Shown: in pieces, positions 40,336 through 49,032 of the stretch
Position numbering within the stretch: position 1 is the first letter of the stretch
How the letters are laid out: each line of letters opens with the position of its first letter
Source of the DNA: CAVWQV01 sp963757115
GTDB taxonomy: Bacteria; Pseudomonadota; Alphaproteobacteria; Acetobacterales; Acetobacteraceae
Direction of reading: 5' to 3'
Length of the DNA: 64,000 nt
NCBI GenBank assembly: GCA_963757115.1
Contig: CAVWQV010000006.1
Coordinates: 124,001 to 188,000, forward strand
Position numbers and translations under genes: made by a program
Notes under the pieces: generated by a model
The model's database searches: none
The model's input: the letters and a program-made list of their open reading frames with translations, nothing else
What the model was told of the DNA's origin: nothing

Positions 40336-41219
40336 AGCACCAGCACGCCCTTGTGCTTGGCTTTCCCGTCGGGCTCCACGTGGATGGTAATCACCAACTC
40401 GTCCATCTCAGCTTTCAGCGCCGCTTCCACCCGGTCACAAATGTCGTGCGCCGCGGCCACCGTCATCCCGCCCGGCACCACCAGATGGAACTCCATGAAG
40501 GTTAACCGTCCGGCATGGCGGGTGCGGAGATCGTGCGCTTCGATTGCTCCTTCGGCATGCTGGGCGACGAGGGCGCGGATGCGCTCCACAGTGTCGGGCG
40601 CGGGAGCCGCGTCCATCAGGCCGCCGATCGAGGCCGAGATCATGGATGCGCCCGACCACAGCACGTGCACCCCGGTCGCCGCCGCGAGCAGCGGGTCGAG
40701 CACGAGAAAGCCGGTCAGCACCGCCAAGCCCACGCCCACGATCACGCCGCAGGAGGTGACGACGTCGGCAAGGAGGTGACGCCCGTCGGCGAGCAGCGCG
40801 GGCGAGCGCACCCGCCGCCCGGCGCGGATCAGCACCGCCGCCCAGCCCGCGTTGCCGGCGGTCGCGAACGCATTGAGCGCGAGCCCGATCGCCGGCAGCG
40901 CCACTGGCGTCGGGTTCCGATAGGTTGTCCAGGCGTGCTCGAAAATGGTGAGGGCGGCAGCCACGATCATCGCGCCCTCCACCACGGCGGCGAAGAACTC
41001 CGCCTTGTCGTGGCCATAGGGATGGTTGGCGTCCGCGGGCTTGGACGCGAGCCGGATCGCGATCAGGCTGACGACGGCGGCGGCCACATTCACCGTGCTT
41101 TCGATCGCGTCCGAGTAGATCGCCGCGCTGCCCGTCAACCACCAGGCAGCCGCCTTGACCGCCAGCACCGCGCAGCCGACGCCGACGCTGCCCAGAGCCA
41201 GGCGCTCCCCCCGCGTCAT
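40332..41219 (-). CDS. Cation diffusion facilitator (CDF) family transporter
   Basis: A 295-residue divalent-metal/proton antiporter. Six helices are visible. TM2 carries YSDAIESTVN and TM5 carries LADGRHLLADVVTS (HxxxD metal site). A cytoplasmic C-terminal domain runs from about 205 (MDAAPAPDTVERIRALV, HDLRTRHAGRLTFMEFHLVV, VITIHVEPDG). Zn, Fe, Mn or Co export are all possible. ATG 41219 (MTRGERLAL) is preferred to the longer frame. It overlaps the TonB-like gene by 4 bases (ATGA type), and the two may form an operon for metal balance. Confidence 0.86.
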   Translation of the reverse strand: MTRGERLALGSVGVGCAVLAVKAAAWWLTGSAAIYSDAIESTVNVAAAVVSLIAIRLASKPADANHPYGHDKAEFFAAVVEGAMIVAAALTIFEHAWTTYRNPTPVALPAIGLALNAFATAGNAGWAAVLIRAGRRVRSPALLADGRHLLADVVTSCGVIVGVGLAVLTGFLVLDPLLAAATGVHVLWSGASMISASIGGLMDAAPAPDTVERIRALVAQHAEGAIEAHDLRTRHAGRLTFMEFHLVVPGGMTVAAAHDICDRVEAALKAEMDELVITIHVEPDGKAKHKGVLVL

Positions 41220-41486
41220 GTGCCTCCGTGTGCTCCGTCCGGCACCGGCTCTAGCAGACGTTAACGCCGGCGGAGAAGGGCGGCGCGGTTTGCGCGCCGG
41301 GCCTGGCCGTTGTAGACGCGTATCAAAATGCGCCGGACTTTCACCGGCTCCAACGGAGGCGACGATGCTCCAGAGGGCGCCCGCCGGGTGAAGGCGGAGC
41401 ACGGTGTTTGGCGCACGGGCAGGGCGGACGGTGTAACTTCATCGCCGCCACTGCCGAACCCGGCAGGAACACGAAGGACCCGCCAC

Positions 41487-42281
41487 TTGCCGAACCTCCC
41501 GCCGATCCTGCTTGCCAAGCATCACGACGCGCCTTCGGTGTTCGTCCCCGAGAACCTGCTGCGCGAGGCGCGACGGCAAAAGCGGCTCGCGCTAGCCCCC
41601 GTCCCCGAGATCTGCGTGCTCGATCCCGACGGCGACCTGCTTCGCACCCTCCGCGCGCAGGGCCGGACCCGGCCCAGCCCGGGATGGGCGTGCTATCACA
41701 CCGCTCTCGACGAGACCGAGCGCGGGGGCGAGGTATTCGGGATAGTCGGGTGCGCGGTTGGCGCGGCGTTCGCTGTGCTGGTGGCCGAGCAGCTGTTCGC
41801 CTCGGGCTGCCGCTTGCTTATCAGTGTGACCTCTGCCGGGCAGCTCGTCGCCAGCGGCCCCACGCCGTATTTCGTGCTGATTGACCGCGCGCTGCGGGAC
41901 GAGGGCACCAGCTACCACTACCTCCCGCCCACCTGCTTCGCGGAGGCGGATCCCGGGCTGATCGGGGCGGTTGCGGCGGCGTTGGCCGGGGCGCCGGCGG
42001 TGGTCCATCGGGGTGCCAGCTGGACGACTGACGCGCCATTCCGGGAAACCGAGGCGGCGATCGCTTGGGCCCGCGCCGAGGGCGCCCTCGCGGTGGAAAT
42101 GGAGGCGGCCGCCCTGTACGCCTTCGCGCGGGCGCGCGGGCGGGACGTTGTGTGCTTCGCCCATGTCACCAACCTCATGGCGCAAGTAGAGGGCGACTTC
42201 GAGAAGGGCGAGGCGGACGGGGCGACGGCGACCCTCGATGTCGTTGCAGCCGCCGCGCAAGCCTGGCGGGCGTCCCGATGA
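41487..42281 (+). CDS. Nucleoside phosphorylase (PNP/UDP family)-like protein
   Basis: About 264 residues from a TTG at 41487 with AAGGA 8 bases upstream. The frame is open to ATG 41328, but those 53 codons are not protein-like. The fold landmarks are PGWACYHTALDET, FGIVGCAVGAAFAVLVAEQL, LLISVTSAGQLV and ALAVEMEAAALYAFARARG, the ExEAAAL purine/uridine phosphorylase signature with its substrate-contacting Glu. It should split nucleosides with phosphate, though the base preference is unknown. Its stop overlaps the next gene's ATG (ATGA). Confidence 0.75.
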   Translation: MPNLPPILLAKHHDAPSVFVPENLLREARRQKRLALAPVPEICVLDPDGDLLRTLRAQGRTRPSPGWACYHTALDETERGGEVFGIVGCAVGAAFAVLVAEQLFASGCRLLISVTSAGQLVASGPTPYFVLIDRALRDEGTSYHYLPPTCFAEADPGLIGAVAAALAGAPAVVHRGASWTTDAPFRETEAAIAWARAEGALAVEMEAAALYAFARARGRDVVCFAHVTNLMAQVEGDFEKGEADGATATLDVVAAAAQAWRASR

Positions 42282-42865
42282 GGCCGGGTCCACTCCAGCA
42301 GGCGATCGAGTTCCTGACCAAAGCCGCCTGGACGACCCCGGTCTACTGGCTGCTGCTGATCGCGAGCATTGCCATCGCGATCTTAGTGTGGCGCCGGCTG
42401 CCGTTGCAGCGTCAGGGGCGGCACGTCGCGATCTGGCTGCTGCGGGTGACCGTGGCACTCATGTGGTGGCAAGCGACGCTGTGGAAGATTCCGCCCAACT
42501 ACGACGGGCTGGTTTATTGGATGAAGCAGATCGTCGACCACGCCCCTATCCCGTTGCAGGGCACTCTGGTGCGAGAGCTCGTGCTGCCGAACATTGCGGT
42601 GTTCGGACCGGCGGTCTACGCGACGGAGCTGTTGGTCGCCCTATCGTTCATGCTGGGGTTCCTTACGCGCCTCGGCGCCCTGCTGGGGTTTTTGCTGGTG
42701 CTCAATCTCTGGTTCGGCCTCTACTCGGCGCCCGGCGAATGGCCCTGGACCTACGGGTTTCTGCTCGTAATCCAGGCGCTGTTCTTTGTGGACCCGCCCG
42801 GCCGTAGTCTCGGGCTGGACGCACTGCTCTCACGCGACGAATACGCGCGATTGTCCCTGGCGTAG
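42278..42865 (+). CDS. DoxX-like small membrane protein
   Basis: 195 residues with four or five transmembrane helices: VYWLLLIASIAIAILVW, HVAIWLLRVTVALMWW, NIAVFGPAVYATELLVAL, LGALLGFLLVLNLWFGL and TYGFLLVIQALFFVDPPG. The pattern WxxxxLWKIPP and ATELLVALSFMLGFLTRLGAL resembles DoxX/DoxD-type membrane proteins associated with quinone or thiol oxidation. It overlaps the phosphorylase gene by 4 bases, so they are coupled, an unusual pairing. Function unknown. Confidence 0.65.
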   Translation: MRPGPLQQAIEFLTKAAWTTPVYWLLLIASIAIAILVWRRLPLQRQGRHVAIWLLRVTVALMWWQATLWKIPPNYDGLVYWMKQIVDHAPIPLQGTLVRELVLPNIAVFGPAVYATELLVALSFMLGFLTRLGALLGFLLVLNLWFGLYSAPGEWPWTYGFLLVIQALFFVDPPGRSLGLDALLSRDEYARLSLA

Positions 42866-42887
42866 GCGGGGATTGTGGTCGCCGGGG

Positions 42888-43456
42888 TCAGTCGGCGTCC
42901 GGAGGGAAGGCTATGCCCTCATAGGCGTCGGTCAGCCGCAGAACGTGCGCCAATCTCTGGCAACTCAATGATGGCGTCGCCAGTCAGAACCCGCCCCACC
43001 CAATCCTCGCCCCGCGCGGGAAAAGACGGTGGCCGCCGCCCGGGTCTGCTCTAGCATGACGTAATGCCGGATCGATGGCGTGCGCGCGGTACTCCTCATT
43101 CTTCGACGATGCGGTCCACGCCGGCCGTGGTTGCTGACAGCACCTCGAACATCACGACCGGGTCGGGCACGATGTCCTCGTCGTTCGTCATCGCAGAGCA
43201 CGTGACGGTCACGTCCGGGATAGCGCACCCGCCCGGCCACCAGTATCTTCAGGTCGCCGCGGACGGCCCGACACGGAGTGTTCCGCAACTGGCGGCGCAG
43301 CGCCTCGACGAGTTGGTCGCGATCTCGGAATGCGCCGATCGTGCCACCGTTCATCGCAACCGGCGCAAAGCCGTCGAACTCGAACGGCCGCTCCTGTTCG
43401 CGTTCCCAAATGAGGAATTCTGCAAGCGACATGCGCTGGCGGAGTACGGCGCTCAT
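42888..43456 (-). pseudogene. Uma2-family (putative restriction endonuclease fold) protein, several frameshifts
   Basis: From ATG 43456 the first about 85 codons are clean (RMSLAEFLIWEREQERPFEF, LRRQLRNTPCRAVRGDLKIL). The frame then changes repeatedly: YPDVTVTCS (about 43215), a stretch ending VDRIVEE (about 43100), PSIRHYVMLEQTRAAATVFS, EDWVGRVLTGDAIIELPEI and RLTDAYEGIAFPPDAD with a stop at 42888. The total of about 190 codons matches Uma2 proteins, PD-(D/E)XK-like and of unclear role. At least four indels are needed, such as an extra G in CGGGGCGAGG near 43015. Confidence 0.7.
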
Positions 43457-43549
43457 CACGGAACGATACCACGATTTCCGCCGCCGTCGCGGTTTTGAGG
43501 CGTGCGCCGCAGGGGCTATCACTCGCCGGGCGACCACCGGAAGGATCAC

Positions 43550-43801
43550 ATGACCGACACGCCCCCCGACCGGCTTTCGGTAAACCCGAAGAGCCCGCAC
43601 TACGATCCTGCCGTGCTCGAGCGGGGCGTGGGGGTTCGGTTCAAGGGCGAGGAAAAGACCAATGTCGAGGAATATTGCGTGAGCGAAGGCTGGGTGCGCC
43701 TCGCGGTCGGCAAGACCTTGCAGCGCGACGGCTCAGCCATGACGATCAAGCTCAAGGGTGCCGTGGAGCCGTATTTCCGCGAGCCGGCAGCGGGGCCCTA
43801 A
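43550..43801 (+). CDS. DUF3297 family protein
   Basis: A small 83-residue soluble protein: RLSVNPKSPHYDPAVLERG, then VGVRFKGEEKTNVEEYCVSE, then GWVRLAVGKTLQRDG and MTIKLKGAVEPYF. This is the full length of DUF3297, a widespread proteobacterial family without assigned function. The ATG at 43550 has GGAAGGA just upstream. The next gene on the same strand follows directly. Confidence 0.85.
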   Translation: MTDTPPDRLSVNPKSPHYDPAVLERGVGVRFKGEEKTNVEEYCVSEGWVRLAVGKTLQRDGSAMTIKLKGAVEPYFREPAAGP

Positions 43802-44399
43802 GCTGCGCACGAGCGAGCCTCCCCGGGTCTATCTAGCCGGTCCGGACGTCTTCCTGCCCCATGCGCAGGAGCATGCGGTTCGGCGTTCCGAGCTATGCCG
43901 ACTGCACGGCCTGCTTGCGGTCTCGCCATTGAACGAGGACGTCGAAAGCCTGGCGACTCTGCCGCCACACAAGGCGTGGCAGACGATCTTCGCCAAGGAC
44001 CTGGCGATGATGGAGGGATGCGATGCCGTCATTGCCAATCTCACGCCGTTCCGCGGCGCTTCGGCCGACGCCGGCACGCTGATCGAGGTCGGCTGGTTCC
44101 TCGGGCGCAGGAAGCCGGTGTTCGGCTACTCCAACGCCGCCCGGGATTTTTCTGAACGCAGCCGCCGGCAGGTGGCGGCGTTGCCCGACCCGCTGCCGGG
44201 CCTCTCCGTCGAGGGGTTCGGCTTGCCCGACAACCTCATGATCCCGGGTGCGGTGCTCGCGGGCGGCGGTCATCCCGTGGTGTTGCCCCCCGACGGTCTT
44301 GATCGCGCTTTCGATGCGCTCGAGGTGTTCGAGCGCTGCGTTGCCGTCGCGGCCTGGAAACTCGGTCTGCGGGCGGCTCCGCCCTTCGCCGCCGGGTAG
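43758..44399 (+). CDS. Nucleoside 2-deoxyribosyltransferase-like protein
   Basis: About 200 residues with the NDT fold: RVYLAGPDVFLPHAQEH near the start, DLAMMEGCDAVIANLTPFRG, and ADAGTLIEVGWFLGRRKPVFGY, where Glu in GTLIEVG is the expected nucleophile. Such enzymes transfer deoxyribose between bases or hydrolyse the N-glycosidic bond. The start is unclear. GTG 43758 overlaps DUF3297 by 44 bases and adds about 20 unconserved residues. A CTG at 43803, directly after the DUF3297 stop, fits the domain better. With the phosphorylase and upp it suggests local nucleoside salvage. Confidence 0.75.
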   Translation: MPWSRISASRQRGPKLRTSEPPRVYLAGPDVFLPHAQEHAVRRSELCRLHGLLAVSPLNEDVESLATLPPHKAWQTIFAKDLAMMEGCDAVIANLTPFRGASADAGTLIEVGWFLGRRKPVFGYSNAARDFSERSRRQVAALPDPLPGLSVEGFGLPDNLMIPGAVLAGGGHPVVLPPDGLDRAFDALEVFERCVAVAAWKLGLRAAPPFAAG

Positions 44400-44458
44400 C
44401 CGGTTTGCGGCAGCGCGGGCGCGACGGTAAGCTCCGGCACTCCTTTATCGAGGCATGC

Positions 44459-45703
44459 ATGCACCGTATCGGCTTCGGCGCCTTCCTCGCGCCCCACCAC
44501 CCGATCGGCGAGCACCCGATGCTGCAGTTCCGCAGCGACCTCGATTTCGCGGAACACCTCGACCGGCTCGGCTTCGACGAGTTCTGGTGCGGCGAGCACC
44601 ACTCGACCGGCTGGGAGATGATCGCCTCGCCCGAGATGTTCCTCGCCGCGGCCGGCGAGCGCACCCAGCGCATCAGGCTCGGCACCGGCGTGATCTCGCT
44701 GCCCTACCACCACCCGTTCAACGTCGCGCAGCGCATGGTGCAGCTCGACCACATGACCGGCGGGCGGGTGATCTTCGGCTCGGGGCCGGGCGCGCTGCCC
44801 TCCGACGCGTACATGCTCGGCATCGACCCGATGGTGCAGCGCGACCGGCAGGACGAGGCGATCGGGGTCATCAAGCGGCTGCTTCGCGGCGAGCGGGTCA
44901 CCCACGAGAGCGACTGGTTCACGCTTGCGCGACGCGCGCTGCAGCTCTTTCCGCTGCAGGAGGACATGCCTTTCGCCGTCGCCTCGCAGATCAGCCCCTC
45001 GGGCATGACACTGGCGGGCAAGTACGGCACGGGCGTGCTCTCGCATCGGCTCCATGTCCAACGCCGGGCTCATGGCGCTGCCGACGCAATGGGGCTTCGC
45101 CGAGGAGGCGGCGGCCAAGCCCGGGCGGACGGTCGGACCGCGCGAACTGGCGCGTGGTGATGAGCTGGCACATCGCCGAGACGCGCGAGGAGGCGCGGGC
45201 GAAGAGGCCGAGATGGCCTGATGCGCTGGCACAACGAGTACAACGTCGGCACGCTGCTGCGGCCGGGCGCGCAGCCATTCGCCTCGCCCGACGAGGCGGT
45301 TGACCAGACCGCGTTCTCCGACGGCGCGGCCTCGGTGATCGGCACGCCGGACGACCTCGTGCAGCGCATCCGTCGGTGCTCGAGATCAGCGGCGGCTTCG
45401 GCACGATCATCGGCTTCGCGCACGACTGGGCCAATCCGCGAGAACACGCTGCGCAGCTGGGACCTGGTCGCGCGCTACGTGATCCCCGAGATCAACGGCT
45501 ATCTTCGGGGCTGCGTCGCTCGCACGACTACGTGATCGACCACCGCGGGCTTGTTCGAGCGCGCGGGCCAGGCGATCATGGCCAAGATCATGGAGAACGA
45601 GTCCGCGGCCGCGGCCCTTGCGGTCACCAAAGCGCCGCGCGTCGTCGCCGCGGCCGGCAGCGCGCCCGATCTCGACAAGGCCAGCGCCGCAGCAGCGGAG
45701 TAG
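44459..45703 (+). pseudogene. LLM-class flavin-dependent oxidoreductase, about eight indels in its second half
   Basis: A bacterial luciferase-like monooxygenase of about 414 codons. The first 190 codons are clean: HRIGFGAFLAPHHPIGEHP, LGFDEFWCGEHHSTGWEM, RIRLGTGVISLPYHHPFNV and GRVIFGSGPGALPSDAYM. From about 45040 to 45550 the frame changes roughly every 60 bases, passing through SMSNAGLMALPTQWGFAEEA, NWRVVMSWHIAETREEARAK, VLEISGGFGTIIGFAHDW and HDYVIDHRG, and ends DLDKASAAAAE at 45703. The indels are both insertions (GTCGGACC for GTCGACC) and deletions (ATGGCCTG for ATGGGCCTG). The substrate is unknown. Confidence 0.75.
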
Positions 45704-45716
45704 GGGCGACCCGTCG

Positions 45717-46217
45717 CTAACGCCCCGCCCGGGCGCTCAGCTCGGCGAACGTGACGGGGCGGAACCCGCGCGCGTCGACGCCGACGTCGGCCTGACGCGT
45801 CAAGGGCTTCAGCCGACCATGGCTATGGCCGTGCAGGTTCCACGCGCCCTTCGCCATGCCGCGCCAAGTCCGGAACGCGTAGTGACAGAGCACGAGCGGC
45901 ACACCGTCCAGCACGAGCTCAGCGTACGGCGCGACGCTCGCCCAGTGCGGGCAGCCGGTTGTCGCGGCTCCGTCGTTGTTGCCGGTGATCAGGTGCTTCG
46001 TCCCATGCAGGGATCCAAGCAAATCCGCCACGCGCGCGGTCGTGGCGCGCACGGCAAAATCTCCCAGGTGCCAAACGGTATCCTCCGGCCGCACCGCCTC
46101 GTTCCAGGCCGCGACCAGACCCAGGTCCATTGCGGTGACGGAGGCAAATGGCCGGCGATAGAGCCCAAGCGCGCCGCCATGGCCGAAATGCGTGTCGGCG
46201 GTGAAGAACACCGTCAT
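45717..46217 (-). CDS. Metallophosphoesterase
   Basis: A 166-residue calcineurin-like phosphoesterase. The metal-site motifs are VFFTADTHFGHGG (DxH), VWHLGDFAVR (GDxxx), LITGNNDG (GNND/H type), LCHYAFRTW (H) and NLHGHSHGRL (GHxH). The typical order is complete, so a dinuclear metal centre is expected. The substrate is unknown (nucleotide or phosphoprotein). The ATG at 46217 overlaps the stop of the small upstream gene, indicating coupling. Confidence 0.83.
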   Translation of the reverse strand: MTVFFTADTHFGHGGALGLYRRPFASVTAMDLGLVAAWNEAVRPEDTVWHLGDFAVRATTARVADLLGSLHGTKHLITGNNDGAATTGCPHWASVAPYAELVLDGVPLVLCHYAFRTWRGMAKGAWNLHGHSHGRLKPLTRQADVGVDARGFRPVTFAELSARAGR

Positions 46218-46519
46218 GGGCTGCAATGGCCGCGCAGCCGCAGGCTGTGACGGTTGAAGGCCGGCAGCAGCGCAGGCTCGAGGAGGACGCGTTCGGCAAC
46301 GGCGATGGCCGCCAGCAGTTGCGCGTCGGTAAGGTGCCGCACAGCGGGGGCACGCACCGCCTCGCGCCACGGCCGTCCGAGCGAAACGTCGAGGCAGACG
46401 CGCATGAAGCAGTGATCGATCCCGATCGGCCACCCGTGCCGCAGGGCGAGGCCCGGCAAGGTCACGCGGGTGAGTTCAAGCCATCGAGCAACAAGGCTCC
46501 GCCGGTCAGGAGATACCAT
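46214..46519 (-). CDS. Small conserved-looking protein upstream of the metallophosphoesterase
   Basis: 101 residues: RRSLVARWLELTRVTLPGLA, RHGWPIGIDHCFMRVCLDVS, LGRPWREAVRAPAVRHLTDA and QLLAAIAVAERVLLEP. The sequence is soluble, helix-rich and Arg-rich, with one His-Cys pair in DHCFMR. Its TGA overlaps the phosphoesterase ATG, which supports real translation. I do not recognise the family. It might be a partner or substrate-binding helper of the phosphoesterase. Confidence 0.6.
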   Translation of the reverse strand: MVSPDRRSLVARWLELTRVTLPGLALRHGWPIGIDHCFMRVCLDVSLGRPWREAVRAPAVRHLTDAQLLAAIAVAERVLLEPALLPAFNRHSLRLRGHCSP

Positions 46520-46694
46520 TCAGGTGTTCGGCGATATGCATGCCCTCGATAGTGGTGGAGCTGGCGCCCGGGTTAAGCCCGGGAGCAACAGCAATTTGAC
46601 CGAAGCCGGGCGCATGCTACCTTTCAGAAGGGAAACGACCGAGGCGAGTTTGCATGGACCGCCCGGGGCACCAAGGGGCAGACCGGAGCACGTA

Positions 46695-47339
46695 ATGCTG
46701 AAAGTTCATCTCGATCCTTGCACGGTCAACAGCCGCAAGGTGCTCGCAGGCTTCGACCTGCTCGGAACACCGCATGAATGCGTCCATGTCGACTATTTCG
46801 CCGGCGCTCACAAGCATCCGGAGTTCCTCGCCATCAATCCGAACGGCGCCGTCCCGGCGCTGACCGACGGTGACTTCGCGCTTTCGGAGTCGAATGCCAT
46901 CCTGCAATACGCTGCGGATTTAGGAGAGGGCAGCCGGCACTATCCCAAGGACCCGAAGCAGCGGGCCGACGTCAATCGGTGGCTGCTATGGGAGGCCGCG
47001 ACCTGGTTCCCCAGTTGCTACGTGTATCTCGTGGAATACGCGGTCAAACCCCTGCTGAAGGCGGAACCGGACGAGGGCGTGATTGCCAAGGAGGCGCCGA
47101 ACTGGCACCGCCTCGCGAGTATCCTCGATGCGCGGCTGGCAAAATCGACGTGGCTGACGGGCGATGAGGTCACCATCGCGGACATCGCTGTGGCTGCGCC
47201 CATGCACATGCACTCGTTTCAGAGACTGCCGCTTGCCGAGCACCCAAACTTGCAGCGCTGGATGACGCAAGGCATCGAAACTCTGCCGTGCTGGCAGCGT
47301 ACTGAAGGGGCGGTATTGAAGGCGCTAACCCCGAACTAG
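46695..47339 (+). CDS. Glutathione S-transferase family protein
   Basis: A 214-residue cytosolic GST. The thioredoxin-like N-terminal domain is KVHLDPCTVNSRKVLAGFDL, with VDYFAGAHKHPEFLAINPNG, the cis-Pro in AVPALTDGDFALSES and NAILQYAADLGEG. The helical C-terminal domain contains LAKSTWLTGDEVTIADIAVA. Ser or Cys near residue 8-12 may contact the glutathione thiol. A weak promoter (TTGACC 46596 / TACCTT 46618) lies upstream. The CmcJ-like gene follows 17 bases later. Confidence 0.85.
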   Translation: MLKVHLDPCTVNSRKVLAGFDLLGTPHECVHVDYFAGAHKHPEFLAINPNGAVPALTDGDFALSESNAILQYAADLGEGSRHYPKDPKQRADVNRWLLWEAATWFPSCYVYLVEYAVKPLLKAEPDEGVIAKEAPNWHRLASILDARLAKSTWLTGDEVTIADIAVAAPMHMHSFQRLPLAEHPNLQRWMTQGIETLPCWQRTEGAVLKALTPN

Positions 47340-47356
47340 GCGCGCAGGTGGCAACG

Positions 47357-48182
47357 ATGACGGCCGAGGCCTCGGTCCAAGGAACGTTCAACTACACGCG
47401 CGACACCGGCAGGACTCCGGAGATCTATTTCTACGACCCCCCACCGGGAGCGCAGATCCAGACGCCCGGCGACGATCCGCGCCCGATGCCCGTCCACGAC
47501 GGGTGGGCACGTGCGGGCGACTTCTCACTTGACCGCGAGGGCTTTGCGTTCCGGGAGTTCCCCTCGTCCTTCGCCGATTGGGACCACGATGCGGCAATCC
47601 AAGAGCAATTCTACACGGAGGTCATCGAGTTCGTCCGGAACACCGTCGGTGCCAAGCGGGTCATAGTGTTCGACCACACGATCCGCACCAAGGCCAACGC
47701 CGGCCAGCAAACCGCTGAGCACACCACCACCCAGCGGGCCCCGGTGATGCTCGTGCATTGCGACTACACGCCGAACTCAGGCCCGCTCCGGGTGCGCCAG
47801 TTGCTGCCGGGCGAGGCGCAAGAGTTGCTGAAGCAGCGCGTGGCCTTCTACAATGTTTGGAAGCCGATCCGCCATCGTGTCGAGGAGAAGCCGCTGGCGA
47901 TGTGCGACGCCACTTCGTCGAGCCGGGCCGACTTCATCACCATGGCGCTCCGTTACCGTGAGCGCGACGGCGAGATCTTCGTGCTGCGCCATGCGCCGCA
48001 GCATCACTGGTGGTATTTCCCGGGAATGACACCGGCCGATGCGCTGCTTCTGAAGACCTACGAACTTCGCGGCGGACGGGCGGGCGCGCTTCCTCGGACA
48101 CAGCGCATTCGATCACCCCAACACGCCGCCCGACGCGCCCGCGCGGGAAAGCATCGAGCTCCGCACCATCGCTTTCTTCTGA
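47357..48182 (+). CDS. CmcJ/NvfI-family oxidoreductase, one frameshift
   Basis: About 275 residues of the CmcJ/AsaB-like family: FNYTRDTGRTPEIYFYDPPP, REFPSSFADWDHDAAIQEQF, RVIVFDHTIRTKAN, APVMLVHCDYTPNSGP, FYNVWKPIRHRVEEKPLAMC and HWWYFPGMTPADALLLKTY. The frame slips near 48075 and continues as ARFLGHSAFDHPNTPPDAPA, ending RTIAFF with a stop at 48182. HCDYT and HHWWYF hold likely metal or cofactor ligands. Fungal and bacterial relatives take part in hydroxylation/desaturation steps; the substrate is unknown. A GTG at 47348 is an alternative start. Confidence 0.75.
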
Positions 48183-48191
48183 CCAAGCCCA

Positions 48192-48335
48192 GTGCCGGAC
48201 GAACCGTCGCTCACCGGCCGCGTCGCGCTGATCACGGGCGCCGCTAGGGGATCGGCCCGGTCGGAGTTCGTCAGCGGCGCCGTGATCCAGGTGGACGGCG
48301 GCTATCTGGCGAGCGACGGTATCGATCGCGGCTGA
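48192..48335 (+). pseudogene. SDR remnant with a large internal deletion
   Basis: One short open frame (47 codons) joins the two ends of a short-chain dehydrogenase. The N-terminus PDEPSLTGRVALITGAARG is followed directly by SEFVSGAVIQVDGGYLASDG, the C-terminal cofactor-loop segment. The Rossmann core and the Tyr-Lys catalytic site (about 200 codons) are missing, so it cannot be an enzyme. It lies between the CmcJ-like gene and upp. Confidence 0.6.
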
Positions 48336-48360
48336 GCGGCGAGAAAGCGGAGGCAATGGC

Positions 48361-49005
48361 ATGCCAGGGCAGAGCGGAACCGGCGTCACGGTGGTCGATC
48401 ATCCGCTGGTTCAGCACAAGCTCACCCTGTTGCGGAGCGCTTCGACGCCGACCCCGTCTTTCCGCACCCTCCTTCGCGAGATCAGCATGTTGCTGGCCTA
48501 CGAGGCAACCCGGCATCTGCCCCTGCAAGTCGTCGAGATCGCGACGCCACTGGAAACGATGCAGGCCGCCGTGCTGTCGGACCGCAAGCTTTGCCTCGTG
48601 TCCATCCTTCGCGCGGGCAACGGCCTGCTGGACGGCATGTTGGACCTGATCCCTTCCGCGCGCGTCGGACATATCGGGCTCTATCGCGATCCCGTCTCGC
48701 TTCAGGCCGTCGAGTATTTCCTCAAGCTGCCGGACGACGTCGCCGCCCGCCAGGCAATCGTGGTGGACCCCATGCTGGCGACGGGGCACTCGGCGGTCGC
48801 TGCCGTGACGCGGCTGAAAGCCGCCGGGGTGAGCGAAATGCGCTTTGTTTGTGTGCTGGCCGCCCCCGAAGGGATCCGGACGTTCCACGGCGCGCACCCC
48901 GATGTTCCGGTGTTCACCGCGGCGGTCGATCGACAGCTTGACGAGCACGGCTACATCCGGCCGGGATTGGGGGACGCGGGCGACCGGCTGTATGGAACGC
49001 ACTGA
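48361..49005 (+). CDS. upp: Uracil phosphoribosyltransferase
   Basis: A 214-residue type I PRTase that makes UMP from uracil and PRPP. VTVVDHPLVQHKLTLLRSAS is near the start, with LREISMLLAYEATRHLP, VSILRAGNGLLDGMLDLIPS, the PRPP loop VVDPMLATGHSA and the C-terminal uracil-binding HGYIRPGLGDAGDRLYGTH. All landmarks are present and in order. ATG 48361 fits the family length. It supports pyrimidine salvage together with the phosphorylase and deoxyribosyltransferase-like genes nearby. Confidence 0.93.
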   Translation: MPGQSGTGVTVVDHPLVQHKLTLLRSASTPTPSFRTLLREISMLLAYEATRHLPLQVVEIATPLETMQAAVLSDRKLCLVSILRAGNGLLDGMLDLIPSARVGHIGLYRDPVSLQAVEYFLKLPDDVAARQAIVVDPMLATGHSAVAAVTRLKAAGVSEMRFVCVLAAPEGIRTFHGAHPDVPVFTAAVDRQLDEHGYIRPGLGDAGDRLYGTH

Positions 49006-49032
49006 GCTCTTGGTCGGAGTAGAGGATTTGGC

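Noticed and set aside
46567..46583. CCCGGG-TTAAG-CCCGGG hairpin before the GST gene
   Set aside because: It lies upstream of both divergent genes, not after a gene, and has no T tract; possible structure but no assigned function.
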